Shown: positions 7,726-16,894, numbered from the stretch's first letter. The stretch: DNA of 37,312 nt from Clostridia bacterium (GCA_017473925.1 JAFUIY010000038.1:1-37312); one strand, 5' to 3'. The notes: generated by a model not told the origin, from the letters alone. Made by a program: numbers and translations.

Positions 7726-9534
7726 ATGGCAGAAAAAAGATTTGCAGGCGAATATCCCGTAATCGGTATCCGTCCTGTTATCGACGCAAGAAAAGGACCT
7801 CTTGATGTAAGAGGCTCACTTGAAGAGCAGACAATGGGTATGGCTAAGGCTGCAGCTGAGCTTTTCAGAAACAACCTTAAGTACTCAAACGGCGAACCCG
7901 TAAAGGTTGTTATTTCCGATTGTACAATCGGCAGAGCAGGTGAAACTGCAAAGTGTGCTTCTCAGTTCAAGAAGGAAGGCGTTGACATCACTCTTTCCGT
8001 TACTCCCTGCTGGTGCTACGGCAGCGAAACAATGGATATGGATCCCAACACAATTAAGGGTGTATGGGGCTTCAACGGTACAGAGCGTCCCGGTGCAGTT
8101 TATCTTGCAGCCGTTCTCGCTTCCCATGCACAGAAGGGACTTCCCGCATTCGGCATTTACGGTCACGAGGTTCAGAACCTTGACGAATCAGCTCAGATTC
8201 CCGAGGATGTAAAAGAAAAGCTCCTTCGTTTCGGCAGAGCTGCTGTTGCTGTTGCTACAATGAGAGGCAAGTCATATCTTCAGATCGGTTCAGTCTGTAT
8301 GGGTATCGGCGGTTCAATCATCGATCCCTCATTCATCGAAAGCTATCTCGGTATGAGAGTTGAGTCTGTTGACGAGGTTGAAGTTATCAGACGAATGACA
8401 GAAGGCATCTACGACGAAGAAGAATATCAGAAGGCTCTTGCATGGACAAAGGCTAACTGCAAGGAAGGCTGGGACAAGAACCCCGATTTCGTTAAGAAGT
8501 CAGACGAAGAAAAGGCTGAATCCTGGGAATTCGTAGTTAAGATGATGTGTATCATCAAGGACCTTATGAGCGGCAACAAGAAGCTCGAAGAAAAGTTCTC
8601 AGAAGAACAGATCGGTCACAATGCTATTGCAGCAGGCTTCCAGGGTCAGAGACAGTGGACAGACTTCTATCCCAACTGTGACTTCCCCGAAGCAATGCTC
8701 AACACATCATTTGACTGGAACGGTGCAAGAGAGCCCTACATCCTTGCAACAGAAAATGACGTTCTCAACGGTCTCGGAATGCTCTTCTCAAAGCTCCTTA
8801 CAAACAGAGCTCAGATTTTTGCTGATGTCCGTACCTACTGGTCAGGCTCAGCTGTAAAGAGAGCTACAGGCTACGATATCGAAGGCAAGGCAAAGGATTG
8901 CGATGGCTTTATTCACCTTATCAACTCAGGTGCAGCTTGTCTTGACGCCTGCGGTGAAGCTAAGGATGAAAACGGCAATGCTGTTATGAAGGAATGGTGG
9001 GATGTTACAGAAGCAGACCAGAAGGCTATTCTTGAAGCTACAGACTGGTGTGCAGCTGACAACGGCTACTTCAGAGGCGGCGGATTCTCATCACACTTTG
9101 TTACAAAGGCTGAAATGCCCGTTACAATGATAAGACTTAACCTTGTAAAGGGTCTCGGTCCCGTTCTCCAGATTGCTGAAGGCTGGACAGTTGCTCTTCC
9201 CGATGACGTTACAAAGACTCTCTGGGACAGAACTGACCCCACATGGCCCTGCACATGGTTCGCTCCCAGATGCGACGGTAAGGAAGGCAGCCCCTTCAAG
9301 ACAGCATATGAAGTTATGAACAACTGGGGTGCTAACCACGGTGCTATTTCTTACGGTCACATCGGTGCAGACCTTATCACAATGTGTTCAATGCTCCGTA
9401 TCCCCGTATGCATGCATAACGTACCCGAAGAAAAGATTTTCCGTCCTGCATGCTGGAATGCATTCGGCATGGATAAGGAAGGTCAGGACTACAGAGCATG
9501 TGCTGCTTACGGTCCTCTCTATAACAAGTATTGA
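7726..9534 (+). CDS. fucI: L-fucose isomerase
   Basis: A 602-residue L-fucose isomerase (E. coli FucI has 591), converting L-fucose to L-fuculose in the cytoplasm with a Mn2+ centre; the enzyme also accepts D-arabinose. The family signatures are strong: [30 protein letters not shown] at the N-terminus, [15 protein letters not shown] and [25 protein letters not shown]. The metal and catalytic residues match Glu343 (ATEND), Asp367 (FADVR) and His538 (ANHG). The start at 7726 has AAAGG about nine bases upstream and gives the family N-terminus; 13 upstream residues are not needed. It follows the kinase in one operon and ends with a strong terminator. The aldolase and transporter for fucose are not in the window. 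Confidence 0.97.
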   Translation: MAEKRFAGEYPVIGIRPVIDARKGPLDVRGSLEEQTMGMAKAAAELFRNNLKYSNGEPVKVVISDCTIGRAGETAKCASQFKKEGVDITLSVTPCWCYGSETMDMDPNTIKGVWGFNGTERPGAVYLAAVLASHAQKGLPAFGIYGHEVQNLDESAQIPEDVKEKLLRFGRAAVAVATMRGKSYLQIGSVCMGIGGSIIDPSFIESYLGMRVESVDEVEVIRRMTEGIYDEEEYQKALAWTKANCKEGWDKNPDFVKKSDEEKAESWEFVVKMMCIIKDLMSGNKKLEEKFSEEQIGHNAIAAGFQGQRQWTDFYPNCDFPEAMLNTSFDWNGAREPYILATENDVLNGLGMLFSKLLTNRAQIFADVRTYWSGSAVKRATGYDIEGKAKDCDGFIHLINSGAACLDACGEAKDENGNAVMKEWWDVTEADQKAILEATDWCAADNGYFRGGGFSSHFVTKAEMPVTMIRLNLVKGLGPVLQIAEGWTVALPDDVTKTLWDRTDPTWPCTWFAPRCDGKEGSPFKTAYEVMNNWGANHGAISYGHIGADLITMCSMLRIPVCMHNVPEEKIFRPACWNAFGMDKEGQDYRACAAYGPLYNKY

Positions 9535-9559
9535 TAATTTTTCAATAACTGATAACAGA

Positions 9560-9589
9560 CAGTCATCGCTCAGGCGGTGGCTGTTTTTT
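9560..9589 (+). terminator. Terminator of the fucI operon
   Basis: Ten-base stem CAGTCATCGC / GCGGTGGCTG around TCAG (9560-9583) followed by TTTTTT. Confidence 0.92.
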
Positions 9590-9594
9590 CTGAT

Positions 9595-9723
9595 AAATCA
9601 GAATTTATCAATGAACAATTTACAATGTACAATGATTTACATAAAACCGCCTGTATCGCTACATCTGCACGATTGTAAATTGTACATTGTACATTGTTAA
9701 TTGGTTCTACAAATTACTGTTTG
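9595..9723. repeat. MITE-like intergenic element, copy B (inverted)
   Basis: The borders are AAATCAGAATTT at the left and CAAATTACTGTTTG at the right, i.e. the opposite orientation to copies C and D. Positions 9649-9673 are the exact reverse complement of 33077-33101 (25 of 25 bases). Flanking that core are short inverted ACAATGTACAAT/ATTGTACATTGT stretches. No ORF or transposase is present. Confidence 0.8.
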
Positions 9724-9765
9724 TTTTATTAATAAATTATTAAAAGAAAAATCCTGTTCTTCCTA

Positions 9766-9794
9766 TTGCATTTTTTATACAGTGATGTTATAAT
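9766..9794 (+). promoter_or_regulatory. Promoter of the ceramidase-like gene
   Basis: TTGCAT (9766-9771), a 17-base spacer and TATAAT (9789-9794), about 43 bases upstream of the ATG. Confidence 0.72.
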
Positions 9795-9836
9795 CTGTGT
9801 GTATAATTATATTTTAAAGTCAGGTTGTGATTTAAA

Positions 9837-11561
9837 ATGAAAAAAACATCAAAAGCAATCCTTGCGCTTGTTCTCAGCTTTACACTTATTTTTACAGGCG
9901 TAACAGGTGCATCGGCAGCTGCTGTTGCTGAAGAAACTGCAGACCAGCCCTTTATGGCAGGCGTTGCAAACACACTCAACACAGTTTTCAATAAAGTTGT
10001 TGACGGTCTTCTTAACTTCATCGTCAAGCTTTTCCCGCCCACATACCTTATCGAAACAACAGATAACTACACTCAGCCCACATTCATGGAAGGTCATGAC
10101 GAATTTCTTGATGAACCCGCTGAGAATGCACAGTGGAGCCTCGGTTATGCTCAGGCATCAATCGTTCCCGCTGACTTTGACGAAGTCAAGTACTACAAGG
10201 GTGGTTACGATGTAAGCCATAAGCTCGAAGAACTCCTCGATGACCTCAAGGTCAGAGTTGTTGTTCTTGATGACGGTTCAGGCAGAGGCTCAGTTGCTAT
10301 CGCTGCTATTGACTGTCTCGGTCTTGCAAATGCTGACGTAGCTCTCATCAGAGATGCTCTTGCAGATTTCGCAGCAGAGAACAACATCGTAAGTATCAAT
10401 ATCTCTGCAACTCACGTTCACAGCGGTATTGACACACAGGGTATCTACACAGACACAGTCAACAAGATTCTTACAAACATTGTTCAGGCTTTTGTTGGCG
10501 GTACAAACCTTGCTCCCGCTATTGACAACGAATTCCGTCAGATTATCATTGACAAGACAGCTGAATGTGTAAAGAGCGCTTATGAATCAATGACAACAGG
10601 TACACTTACATATGCTACAACAAATGCAGCAGAATATGTACGTGACCGTACAGAGCCCGACATCATGATGGAGGACCTCTACAGATTCATGTTCACTCCC
10701 GATGACGGTTCACAGGGCACAATCATCACAAACTTCGGTGTGCATCCCGAAACAATCGGCTTTGGTACAAAAGTCGGTACATCAGACTTTGTTTACTACA
10801 CAGAACAGATCATCAATGAAGGCGGCTATAACTTCATCTTCCTTCAGGGTGCTGTAGGTACATACACAGAAGATCAGGGCGCATCATGTGACGGTCTTGA
10901 CCTTGACAGAATCGATGCAACAATCCGTTACGGTGAAGAACTCGGTTACATCCTTCTCGGTATGACAATGACTCCCGAAGAAAGACTTGCAACTCTCGTT
11001 GATGCTGAAAGAGAAGCTGTTGCAGCTGACAATGAAAACTATACTCCCTGGTATACAAGAGAAACAGTTGAAGAAAGAGTTGTTGCTCCCGTACTCAACG
11101 TTGCTCACAACGAATATCTTGCTCCTGTTGACAACGGCGTTTATGAACTTCTTGGCAAGCTTTCAGCTGCTAACAACAAGATGGTTTATGATGCTAACGG
11201 TCAGTACTATGCAGTTACAGAAGTAGGCTACATGGAAATCGGCGACATCAAGGTTATCCTTTGCCCCGGTGAAACATATGCAGAGCTCATCAAGGGCGGC
11301 GGAAGCATGGACGAATTCGTTCTTGATTCAGCTTACGAAATCCTCGGCACAGAAGACGTTATCGTATGCGACCTTGTAAACGATGCTCTCGGTTACATCA
11401 TGCCTGACAACTTCTTCACATATGCTACAATCAGATACAGAGAAGGCGAAGGCCTCATGGGTATCACAATTGACAGCAGCTGGGGTCTTACATCTCTCGG
11501 TGATACAGCAGCATCAAACATCTACGGTGCTATCTACGACCTCATCGCAGAATGTGAATAA
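9837..11561 (+). CDS. Secreted neutral/alkaline ceramidase-like hydrolase
   Basis: A 574-residue exported protein with a signal peptide (about 1-28, ending ASAAA) and an amphipathic helix at about 45-66. The rest resembles the neutral/alkaline non-lysosomal ceramidase N-terminal domain: opening WSLGYAQASIVPADF, the SATHVHSG motif (His193 and His195), GVHPETIGFG (His303) and CPGETYAEL (Glu479). These fit the zinc-binding His/His/Glu positions of the family. The usual GDVSPN nucleophile loop is not obvious; the matching place reads QGAVGTYTEDQ, so ceramidase chemistry is uncertain and a related amidase or lipid hydrolase is possible. It is monocistronic, with promoter and terminator. The ribosome-binding site is weak. 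Host- or diet-derived sphingolipids are plausible substrates by inference. Confidence 0.75.
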   Translation: MKKTSKAILALVLSFTLIFTGVTGASAAAVAEETADQPFMAGVANTLNTVFNKVVDGLLNFIVKLFPPTYLIETTDNYTQPTFMEGHDEFLDEPAENAQWSLGYAQASIVPADFDEVKYYKGGYDVSHKLEELLDDLKVRVVVLDDGSGRGSVAIAAIDCLGLANADVALIRDALADFAAENNIVSINISATHVHSGIDTQGIYTDTVNKILTNIVQAFVGGTNLAPAIDNEFRQIIIDKTAECVKSAYESMTTGTLTYATTNAAEYVRDRTEPDIMMEDLYRFMFTPDDGSQGTIITNFGVHPETIGFGTKVGTSDFVYYTEQIINEGGYNFIFLQGAVGTYTEDQGASCDGLDLDRIDATIRYGEELGYILLGMTMTPEERLATLVDAEREAVAADNENYTPWYTRETVEERVVAPVLNVAHNEYLAPVDNGVYELLGKLSAANNKMVYDANGQYYAVTEVGYMEIGDIKVILCPGETYAELIKGGGSMDEFVLDSAYEILGTEDVIVCDLVNDALGYIMPDNFFTYATIRYREGEGLMGITIDSSWGLTSLGDTAASNIYGAIYDLIAECE

Positions 11562-11574
11562 TCCTTAATAACAC

Positions 11575-11614
11575 AAAGACGGTGCAAAAAAATTGCATCG
11601 TCTTTCTTTTTTTT
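11575..11614 (+). terminator. Terminator of the ceramidase-like gene
   Basis: Stem AAAGACGGTGCAA / TTGCATCGTCTTT (11575-11587 and 11593-11605) followed by a T-rich run. Confidence 0.9.
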
Positions 11615-11615
11615 A

Positions 11616-11644
11616 TTGATTTCGCAGATATTATATTATATAAT
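11616..11644 (+). promoter_or_regulatory. Promoter of the MBOAT acyltransferase operon
   Basis: TTGATT (11616-11621), a 17-base spacer and TATAAT (11639-11644), directly after the preceding terminator. Confidence 0.75.
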
Positions 11645-11676
11645 GTATAGTGAATAAATTTGTGAACGAGGTCAGT

Positions 11677-13179
11677 ATGCAATTCAATTCTCTTCATTTT
11701 ATGATATTTTTCCCCGTAGTGCTTGCGGTCTATTTCATTGTACCTAAAAAGCTCAGGTACATATGGCTTCTTATAACAAGCTACTATTTCTATATGAGCT
11801 GGAATGCAGAATACGCTATTCTTATCGCATTCTCAACAGTGCTTACCTTCCTTTGCGGCATACTTATTGACCAGTTCAGAAAAAACGAAGGAGAAAAGTG
11901 GAAAATTCTGCAGAAAATCACACTCTTCGGCGGGATAGCCATAAACCTTGCAATTCTTTTCCTTTATAAATATACAGGCTTTGCACTCGACAACATAAAT
12001 GCAATACTGTCTGCTTTCGGCATTGATGCTGTGGGAGAAAACTTCAGCATCCTTCTTCCCGTCGGTATATCATTCTACACCTTCCAGGCACTGGGTTATG
12101 TTATCGATGTTTACAGAAAAGATGTTGAAGCAGAATATAATCTCTTCCGTTACGCGCTCTTTGTTTCTTTCTTCCCTCAGCTTGTGGCAGGCCCCATTGA
12201 ACGCTCGGGCAACCTCATGAAGCAGCTGAAGGAGGTACACACCATAAAGCTGTGGAATTATGAGAGAATCGTCAGAGGCACTGCCGTTATGATGTGGGGC
12301 TTCTTCCTTAAGGTCATTGTGGCAGACAGAGCTGCAACAATTGCAAACAATGTATTTGAAAACTACTATGCAATGGGCACCTTTGAGCTTGTCACCGGTG
12401 TGGTTTTCTTTGCGATACAGATTTACTGCGACTTTGCAAGCTACTCAACCATTGCTCAGGGTGCAGCGCAGATAATGGGCTTTACGCTTATGGACAATTT
12501 TGATACTCCGTATTTTGCCCTTTCAATCAAGGAATTCTGGCGCAGATGGCACATTTCACTCTCAACATGGTTCAGAGATTACCTTTATATCCCCCTCGGC
12601 GGCAACAGAAAAGGAACATTAAGAAAATATATCAACACCATGATTGTTTTCCTTGTCAGCGGTCTGTGGCACGGTGCTGACTGGACTTACATCGTATGGG
12701 GCGGTCTTCACGGTGCTTATCAGGTTATCGGTGCCGTCACAAAGCCTGCAAAAGAAAGGCTTTATAAAAAGCTCGGATTTAAGACACAGTCAACCTCATT
12801 CAGACTCTGTCAGATGCTTTCAACCTTTGCACTCACCTGCCTTGCATGGATTTTCTTCAGGGCAGACAGCATCGGTGCAGCCTTCGATTACATCGTAAGA
12901 ATGGTCACTCACCTGAATCCGTGGGCAATCACAACAGGTGTTATATACAATCTCGGTCTTGACAGACAGGAAATGAACATCCTGCTTATTTCAGTTGCAG
13001 TTCTTTTCTTTGTCGATTACATGAAACGCAGAAAGAATATCCGTTTTGAAAACCTCACAGACAATCAGGTGTTCTGGGTCAGAGGTGCAGTCATCTTTAT
13101 TCTGCTTTTCGTCGTTATTATTTTCGGTGCATACGGCTACAGCTTTGATGCTCAGGAATTCATATATTTTCAGTTTTAA
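11677..13179 (+). CDS. MBOAT family O-acyltransferase (AlgI/DltB-like)
   Basis: A 500-residue polytopic membrane protein with about ten or more hydrophobic segments. MBOAT proteins of the AlgI/DltB/PatA type pass acyl (often acetyl) groups across the membrane to extracellular glycans or cell-wall polymers. Diagnostic stretches are VGISFYTFQALGYVIDVYR, FVSFFPQLVAGPIER, EFWRRWHISLSTWFRDYLYIPLGG and SGLWHGADWTYIVWGGLHG, which contains the catalytic histidine. The ATG at 11677 has GAGG five bases upstream and matches the family start (FNSLHFMIFFPVV); an upstream GTG is possible but has no good ribosome-binding site. It is 12 bases ahead of an SGNH-like partner gene, the standard two-gene arrangement. 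The polymer modified is unknown. Confidence 0.93.
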   Translation: MQFNSLHFMIFFPVVLAVYFIVPKKLRYIWLLITSYYFYMSWNAEYAILIAFSTVLTFLCGILIDQFRKNEGEKWKILQKITLFGGIAINLAILFLYKYTGFALDNINAILSAFGIDAVGENFSILLPVGISFYTFQALGYVIDVYRKDVEAEYNLFRYALFVSFFPQLVAGPIERSGNLMKQLKEVHTIKLWNYERIVRGTAVMMWGFFLKVIVADRAATIANNVFENYYAMGTFELVTGVVFFAIQIYCDFASYSTIAQGAAQIMGFTLMDNFDTPYFALSIKEFWRRWHISLSTWFRDYLYIPLGGNRKGTLRKYINTMIVFLVSGLWHGADWTYIVWGGLHGAYQVIGAVTKPAKERLYKKLGFKTQSTSFRLCQMLSTFALTCLAWIFFRADSIGAAFDYIVRMVTHLNPWAITTGVIYNLGLDRQEMNILLISVAVLFFVDYMKRRKNIRFENLTDNQVFWVRGAVIFILLFVVIIFGAYGYSFDAQEFIYFQF

Positions 13180-13191
13180 AGGAGCGGTAAA

Positions 13192-14661
13192 ATGAAAAAG
13201 AATTTTATAAAAATCATTTCATTTGTGCTTCTTTTTGCGCTGACAATCACAGGCACACTCCATGCTCTTGATTTCAAATATCTCGACAGCACATTCAAGC
13301 TGGACGCTTTCTATGACCTGCCCGAAAACAGTGTCGATGTACTTGTGCTCGGCTCAAGCCATGCATATCAGGGCATAAATACTGCCGTCATGTGGAACGA
13401 GTACGGTTATGCCGCCTTTGACCTCTGCGGTGCCGCACAGCCTATATGGAACACCTACTATTATCTTGAAGAGGCACTGAAAACACAGACACCGAAGGTT
13501 ATTATTCTTGATGTATACACCCTCCATTATTCAGGTGAATACGGAGAAACAAGTTTTGCGATAAAGAACACATACGGTCTTAAATGGTCAGACACAAAAA
13601 AGGAAGCAATAGAAGTCAGCTTTGACCACACAGACACAGGCATACAGTATTACCTTGATGTCCTGCAGTACCATTCAAGGTATTCAGACCTCAACAAAAC
13701 AGACTTCTATCCTTATCAGGCAAACAGAGCCATGTATGAGAACCACAAGGGCTTCTATTGTTATTTCAGGAGCGAAGCCGTGAACGAGCCTGACCTCACG
13801 GGTGTCAACTACATCAATGAAATGTCCGACAAATCCATGTTCTATTACAAGATGATTCTGGAGCTTGCACAGAGCAAAAACATTCCGGTAATTGTTACTG
13901 CAATTCCCTTTGCTGCCGAGCCGTTCCATCAGGGCTTTTTCAATCAGGCAGAAGCTGTTGCGAATGATTACGGTGTACCTTTCTACAACTTCCTTACAGA
14001 ATACAAAGAGGCAGTAGGAATTGACTATAAAACTGATTTTGCAGACAATCAGCATCTGAATTACCTTGGAAACACAAAGCTTACACGGTTTATAGCAAAT
14101 CAGCTGAGGGTAAATTACAATATTCCCGACAACAGAGGCAATGAAAAATATGTATCATGGGACAAGGATGCCGAAGTCTACTACAATCAGCTTGAGAACC
14201 ACAACAATTCATTAATCACAAGTGCCGCCGACTATGCACCCGTATTCTCGAATGACAGATACACAATCATAATGACGCTTTCATGCCATAATTATGCAGA
14301 AATTCCCTCTAACAGCAAAATCATTGCAAACAGAATTCTGTCTTCAGCGGGAATAAAAACTGCACCCTATGACGGCGGCGTATGGATACTCAGAAACGGT
14401 GAAATTGACAGCTATAAACACAGTCCCGACGAGGGCTTTTCAAAGGCTGTATCCCTCGGTAAAACAGACGGTGCACTGATTAAATCAGAACCGTTCTATG
14501 ACGAAGACGGTACAAAGTATATCTTCAACAGAATATACTTCAACAAGCAGCTGAAATCAAAAACCGACTACGGACTGAACATCTTTGTTTATGACGAATT
14601 CACCCAGTCACTTACAGATGTCGTATGTGTTGATTTCAAAGACTCAACATTTAAAAGATAA
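13192..14661 (+). CDS. DltD/AlgX-like SGNH-fold acylation partner
   Basis: A 489-residue protein with one N-terminal membrane or signal segment (about 5-25) and an extracytoplasmic remainder. Residues 45-65 (VDVLVLGSSHAYQGIN) give the SGNH/GDSL serine motif, and near residue 283 FADNQHLNYLG supplies the Asp-x-x-His half of a catalytic dyad. This is the layout of the DltD/AlgX/PatB-type enzymes that finish O-acylation together with an MBOAT protein. AAGGAGCGGT precedes the ATG and the gene is 12 bases after the MBOAT gene, so they are one operon. The last 160 residues (after the His motif) look like an extra beta-rich domain I cannot name. A bidirectional terminator follows. Confidence 0.83.
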   Translation: MKKNFIKIISFVLLFALTITGTLHALDFKYLDSTFKLDAFYDLPENSVDVLVLGSSHAYQGINTAVMWNEYGYAAFDLCGAAQPIWNTYYYLEEALKTQTPKVIILDVYTLHYSGEYGETSFAIKNTYGLKWSDTKKEAIEVSFDHTDTGIQYYLDVLQYHSRYSDLNKTDFYPYQANRAMYENHKGFYCYFRSEAVNEPDLTGVNYINEMSDKSMFYYKMILELAQSKNIPVIVTAIPFAAEPFHQGFFNQAEAVANDYGVPFYNFLTEYKEAVGIDYKTDFADNQHLNYLGNTKLTRFIANQLRVNYNIPDNRGNEKYVSWDKDAEVYYNQLENHNNSLITSAADYAPVFSNDRYTIIMTLSCHNYAEIPSNSKIIANRILSSAGIKTAPYDGGVWILRNGEIDSYKHSPDEGFSKAVSLGKTDGALIKSEPFYDEDGTKYIFNRIYFNKQLKSKTDYGLNIFVYDEFTQSLTDVVCVDFKDSTFKR

Positions 14662-14665
14662 AAAC

Positions 14666-14702
14666 ATAAGACCATCGTTTCTGATGGTCTTATAATTTTT
14701 TA
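14666..14702. terminator. Bidirectional terminator between convergent genes
   Basis: Stem ATAAGACCATC / GATGGTCTTAT (14666-14676 and 14683-14693) with a T-run on the plus strand and a weaker one on the minus strand. It separates the plus-strand acylation operon from the minus-strand PfkB kinase. Confidence 0.85.
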
Positions 14703-14703
14703 A

Positions 14704-15594
14704 TCATTTATAGAACTCGTCAATATATGCTTCGACATCAGCTCTCGTACCCCTGAAGGGTCCGGGAGTTTCCATTTTAAGTGAAACAGTTGCTGTTGCA
14801 TAAAGAAGCGAATGCTCCATATCATGAGTAAGCCTTTCATTTATATATGCAGCAAAGGTTGTGTCGCCTCTGCCTGTTCTTCCGCTTAAGTTTCTCGCCT
14901 TTATGGGGCATGAACAGAACTTTTCCCCGTCATAAGCGATAACCTCAGAATTATGTGTGATGACAATTTCCTTTGCACCCCACGAATGAAGAACTTTGGC
15001 CGCTTCATATCTGTCCTCAAGTCCTGTGAGAATTTCAGCCTCAGCAGCATCTGTCTTAAGAAAATCAATATAGGGAAGCATTTCCTTTTTGTCAGCCCAG
15101 TCCTCAAAATGCATTGTTCCGCCGTCATTGACATCAACATGACGAAGACAAGCCTGAACATCAACGGCAATTTTTCCTCTCTTCGATGTGGCTTTTATCA
15201 GCTCATTGGGGAAATCACCGTACACAAGCCCTGCAAAATGGAATATGTCAGCCGTAATATCATCCGGAATATCAGATGCAACAAAGGGTGTGCCTATGCT
15301 TGTGCAGACACATTTTCTGCGCTCCTTATCGGGAGTGAAATACTGATTATACATGTTTGATGAGCTCTCACAGTCAAGACAAAGCAGATTTTCCTTTGGC
15401 ACAGTAAAGGCTTCAAGACGGTCCCAATCCTTTTTTGCAACCTTTGTAAGGGCAAGGACATTATGACCTAAAGCATTGGCAGAGGCTGATGAGAATATGA
15501 CGGCACCGCCGGGGCTTCTGATTTCATTGCCGAGGTGGTCAACATTTCTGTCCATGGTAATGTGACCTATGATAACTGAAGAATAATGCTTCAT
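14704..15594 (-). CDS. PfkB-family carbohydrate kinase
   Basis: A 296-residue ribokinase-like (PfkB) kinase, cytoplasmic. The N-terminus has IIGHITMDRNV and SPGGAVIFSSASANALG, the typical substrate-binding Gly-Gly segment. The C-terminal signature reads SGRTGRGDTTFAAY, with the catalytic Asp in GRGDT (usual form GAGDT/S). An internal FLKTDAAEAEILTG matches the 'N/D-x-x-E' metal-binding region. Start chosen at 15594: AAGGAG lies eight bases upstream, while the longer reading frame adds ten unsupported residues. Substrate unknown: the sequence does not clearly match ribokinase, fructokinase or adenosine kinase, and neighbours give no hint. A plausible promoter lies just upstream. Confidence 0.85.
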   Translation of the reverse strand: MKHYSSVIIGHITMDRNVDHLGNEIRSPGGAVIFSSASANALGHNVLALTKVAKKDWDRLEAFTVPKENLLCLDCESSSNMYNQYFTPDKERRKCVCTSIGTPFVASDIPDDITADIFHFAGLVYGDFPNELIKATSKRGKIAVDVQACLRHVDVNDGGTMHFEDWADKKEMLPYIDFLKTDAAEAEILTGLEDRYEAAKVLHSWGAKEIVITHNSEVIAYDGEKFCSCPIKARNLSGRTGRGDTTFAAYINERLTHDMEHSLLYATATVSLKMETPGPFRGTRADVEAYIDEFYK

Positions 15595-15626
15595 TACAGA
15601 CGCTCCTTTTAATTTTTTATACATTT

Positions 15627-15655
15627 ATTATATAACATTTTTACCTATTAAACAA
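15627..15655 (-). promoter_or_regulatory. Possible promoter of the PfkB kinase gene
   Basis: On the minus strand, TTGTTT (15650-15655), a 17-base spacer and TATAAT (15627-15632). The -35 is weak. Confidence 0.5.
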
Positions 15656-15666
15656 GTATTAATCAG

Positions 15667-15697
15667 AAAAAAACAGGCATACCCTGAGGTATACCTG
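15667..15697 (-). terminator. Terminator of the zinc-ribbon gene
   Basis: Minus-strand stem CAGGTATACC / GGTATGCCTG (15688-15697 and 15674-15683, one mismatch) followed by seven T. Confidence 0.85.
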
Positions 15698-15725
15698 AAA
15701 TTATCAAGATTAAGTATATGTAAAC

Positions 15726-16010
15726 TTATTCTTCTGCAACAGCCTTTGACTTCTCAAAGCATGCACTGCAAAGAACTCCTCTGTCGCTCTTGGGCTCAAA
15801 GGGAACCTTTGCTTCACCGCCGCATTCTCTGCAGACAGCAGTGTAGAACTTGCGTTCGCCGTTTCTGCTTGCCTTACGTGCCTGACGGCAGTCTCTGCAA
15901 CGCTGAGGCTCATTCTCAAAGCCTTTCTCTGCGTAAAATTCCTGTTCGCTTGCTGAGAAAAGGAATTCTTTTCCGCAATCCTTGCAGACAAGTGTTTTGT
16001 CTTCGTACAT
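15726..16010 (-). CDS. Zinc-ribbon domain protein
   Basis: A 94-residue small protein with four Cys-x-x-Cys pairs: CKDC, CRDC, CREC and CSAC. The first two frame a treble-clef-like ribbon with the pattern CKDCGKEFLFSASEQEFYAEKGF...RCRDCR, a form seen in the 'probable zinc-ribbon' family of Firmicutes; the second half repeats a ribbon (AVCRECGGEAKVPFEP...VLCSACF). I start it at the ATG at 16010, with a GTGAGG ribosome-binding site nine bases upstream; an in-frame GTG five codons earlier is the ribosome-binding site itself. Function unknown; nucleic-acid binding or a ribosome/RNAP-associated role is only a guess. It follows the sigma factor gene by about 90 bases and ends in its own terminator. 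Confidence 0.85.
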   Translation of the reverse strand: MYEDKTLVCKDCGKEFLFSASEQEFYAEKGFENEPQRCRDCRQARKASRNGERKFYTAVCRECGGEAKVPFEPKSDRGVLCSACFEKSKAVAEE

Positions 16011-16102
16011 AAGTTGGTACCTCACTTTTAATTTTTTGCCGGCATCGGCTGTAAAAGCTCGTAATACCGGACTGTATAACTAAACGCCTTTGGCGAAATA
16101 GC

Positions 16103-16699
16103 TCATTTTCTGAATGATTTTTTCATCTTGGCTTTTGCTCGGCACAGAGCATTGTCAACAGCTTTTTCGTTGATGCCAAGCCTGCGGGCAATTTCCTGAT
16201 AACCGTACCCCGAAATGTAACAAAGAAAAACTTCACGTTCAACAGCAGAAAGTCTGTCAAGAAAATCACTGACTGCAAGAAGATACTGTTCGTTATTTAT
16301 GTAGTCATCTTCAGGAGAACAGACCGACGGATGATTATTTTCAAAAAGCTCATCAAGACTTGCAGAAGTCAGATTTTCATTTTTCCTTGACCTGCGCCAT
16401 ACAGAATTGATTCTGTTTTTTATGCAGACAGAAGAATAAGAGGAAAAGGAAACTCCCGCATTCTCATCAAAAGACTTCACGGCATTCAGGAAGCCTATCA
16501 TGCCCTCCTGAAACCAGTCATCCTCGGTTAATGCATCAGCATAATATGACCGTGTGATGTAGCTGACGACTGCTGAATATCTTTTTACGATTTCAGAAAA
16601 TGCCTTGTCCGAGCCGTTTCTGAGCTGCTGCAGCAATTCTTCATCAGAAAAACTGTTGTAATCAGGCATTTTTTCGCCATTGACCATACCATACACCAT
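16103..16699 (-). CDS. Sigma-70 family RNA polymerase sigma factor (SigH-like)
   Basis: A 198-residue alternative sigma factor with region 2 (SDKAFSEIVKRYSAVV, EDDWFQEGMIGFLNAVKSFDENAGVSFSSYSSVCIKNRI) and region 4 (LSAVEREVFLCYISGYGYQEIARRLGINEKAVDNALCRAKAKMKK). The EDxxQEG...F and the size fit the SigH/sigma-30 group better than ECF factors. SigH in Bacillus and clostridia governs entry into sporulation and post-exponential genes; applying that here is inference, though spoVAE in the window agrees. The start is uncertain: ATGs at 16699, 16687 and 16669 are all possible and none has a strong ribosome-binding site; the last gives MPDYNSFSDEELL. A strong promoter precedes it. Confidence 0.85.
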   Translation of the reverse strand: MVYGMVNGEKMPDYNSFSDEELLQQLRNGSDKAFSEIVKRYSAVVSYITRSYYADALTEDDWFQEGMIGFLNAVKSFDENAGVSFSSYSSVCIKNRINSVWRRSRKNENLTSASLDELFENNHPSVCSPEDDYINNEQYLLAVSDFLDRLSAVEREVFLCYISGYGYQEIARRLGINEKAVDNALCRAKAKMKKSFRK

Positions 16700-16723
16700 T
16701 CATATCATCTTTATACATCGTCT

Positions 16724-16752
16724 AATATATCACATTTTTTGTTGCTTGTCAA
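16724..16752 (-). promoter_or_regulatory. Promoter of the sigma factor gene
   Basis: Minus-strand TTGACA (16747-16752), a 17-base spacer and TATATT (16724-16729). Transcription would begin about 20 bases before the most upstream ATG. Confidence 0.82.
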
Positions 16753-16865
16753 CAATTTTTTTTTCATATCACAAAAACTTTTGTTAAAATGTCGAATATT
16801 GTATACATAACAAAATAATCACAAAACAAAAATCGTAAATTCTTTAAATTTTTTTCAAAATATTC

Positions 16866-16894
16866 TTGCATTTCCCGATGCTTTGTGATACAAT
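16866..16894 (+). promoter_or_regulatory. Promoter of rpmE
   Basis: TTGCAT (16866-16871), a 17-base spacer and TACAAT (16889-16894). The short leader leaves no room for an autoregulatory structure. Confidence 0.72.
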
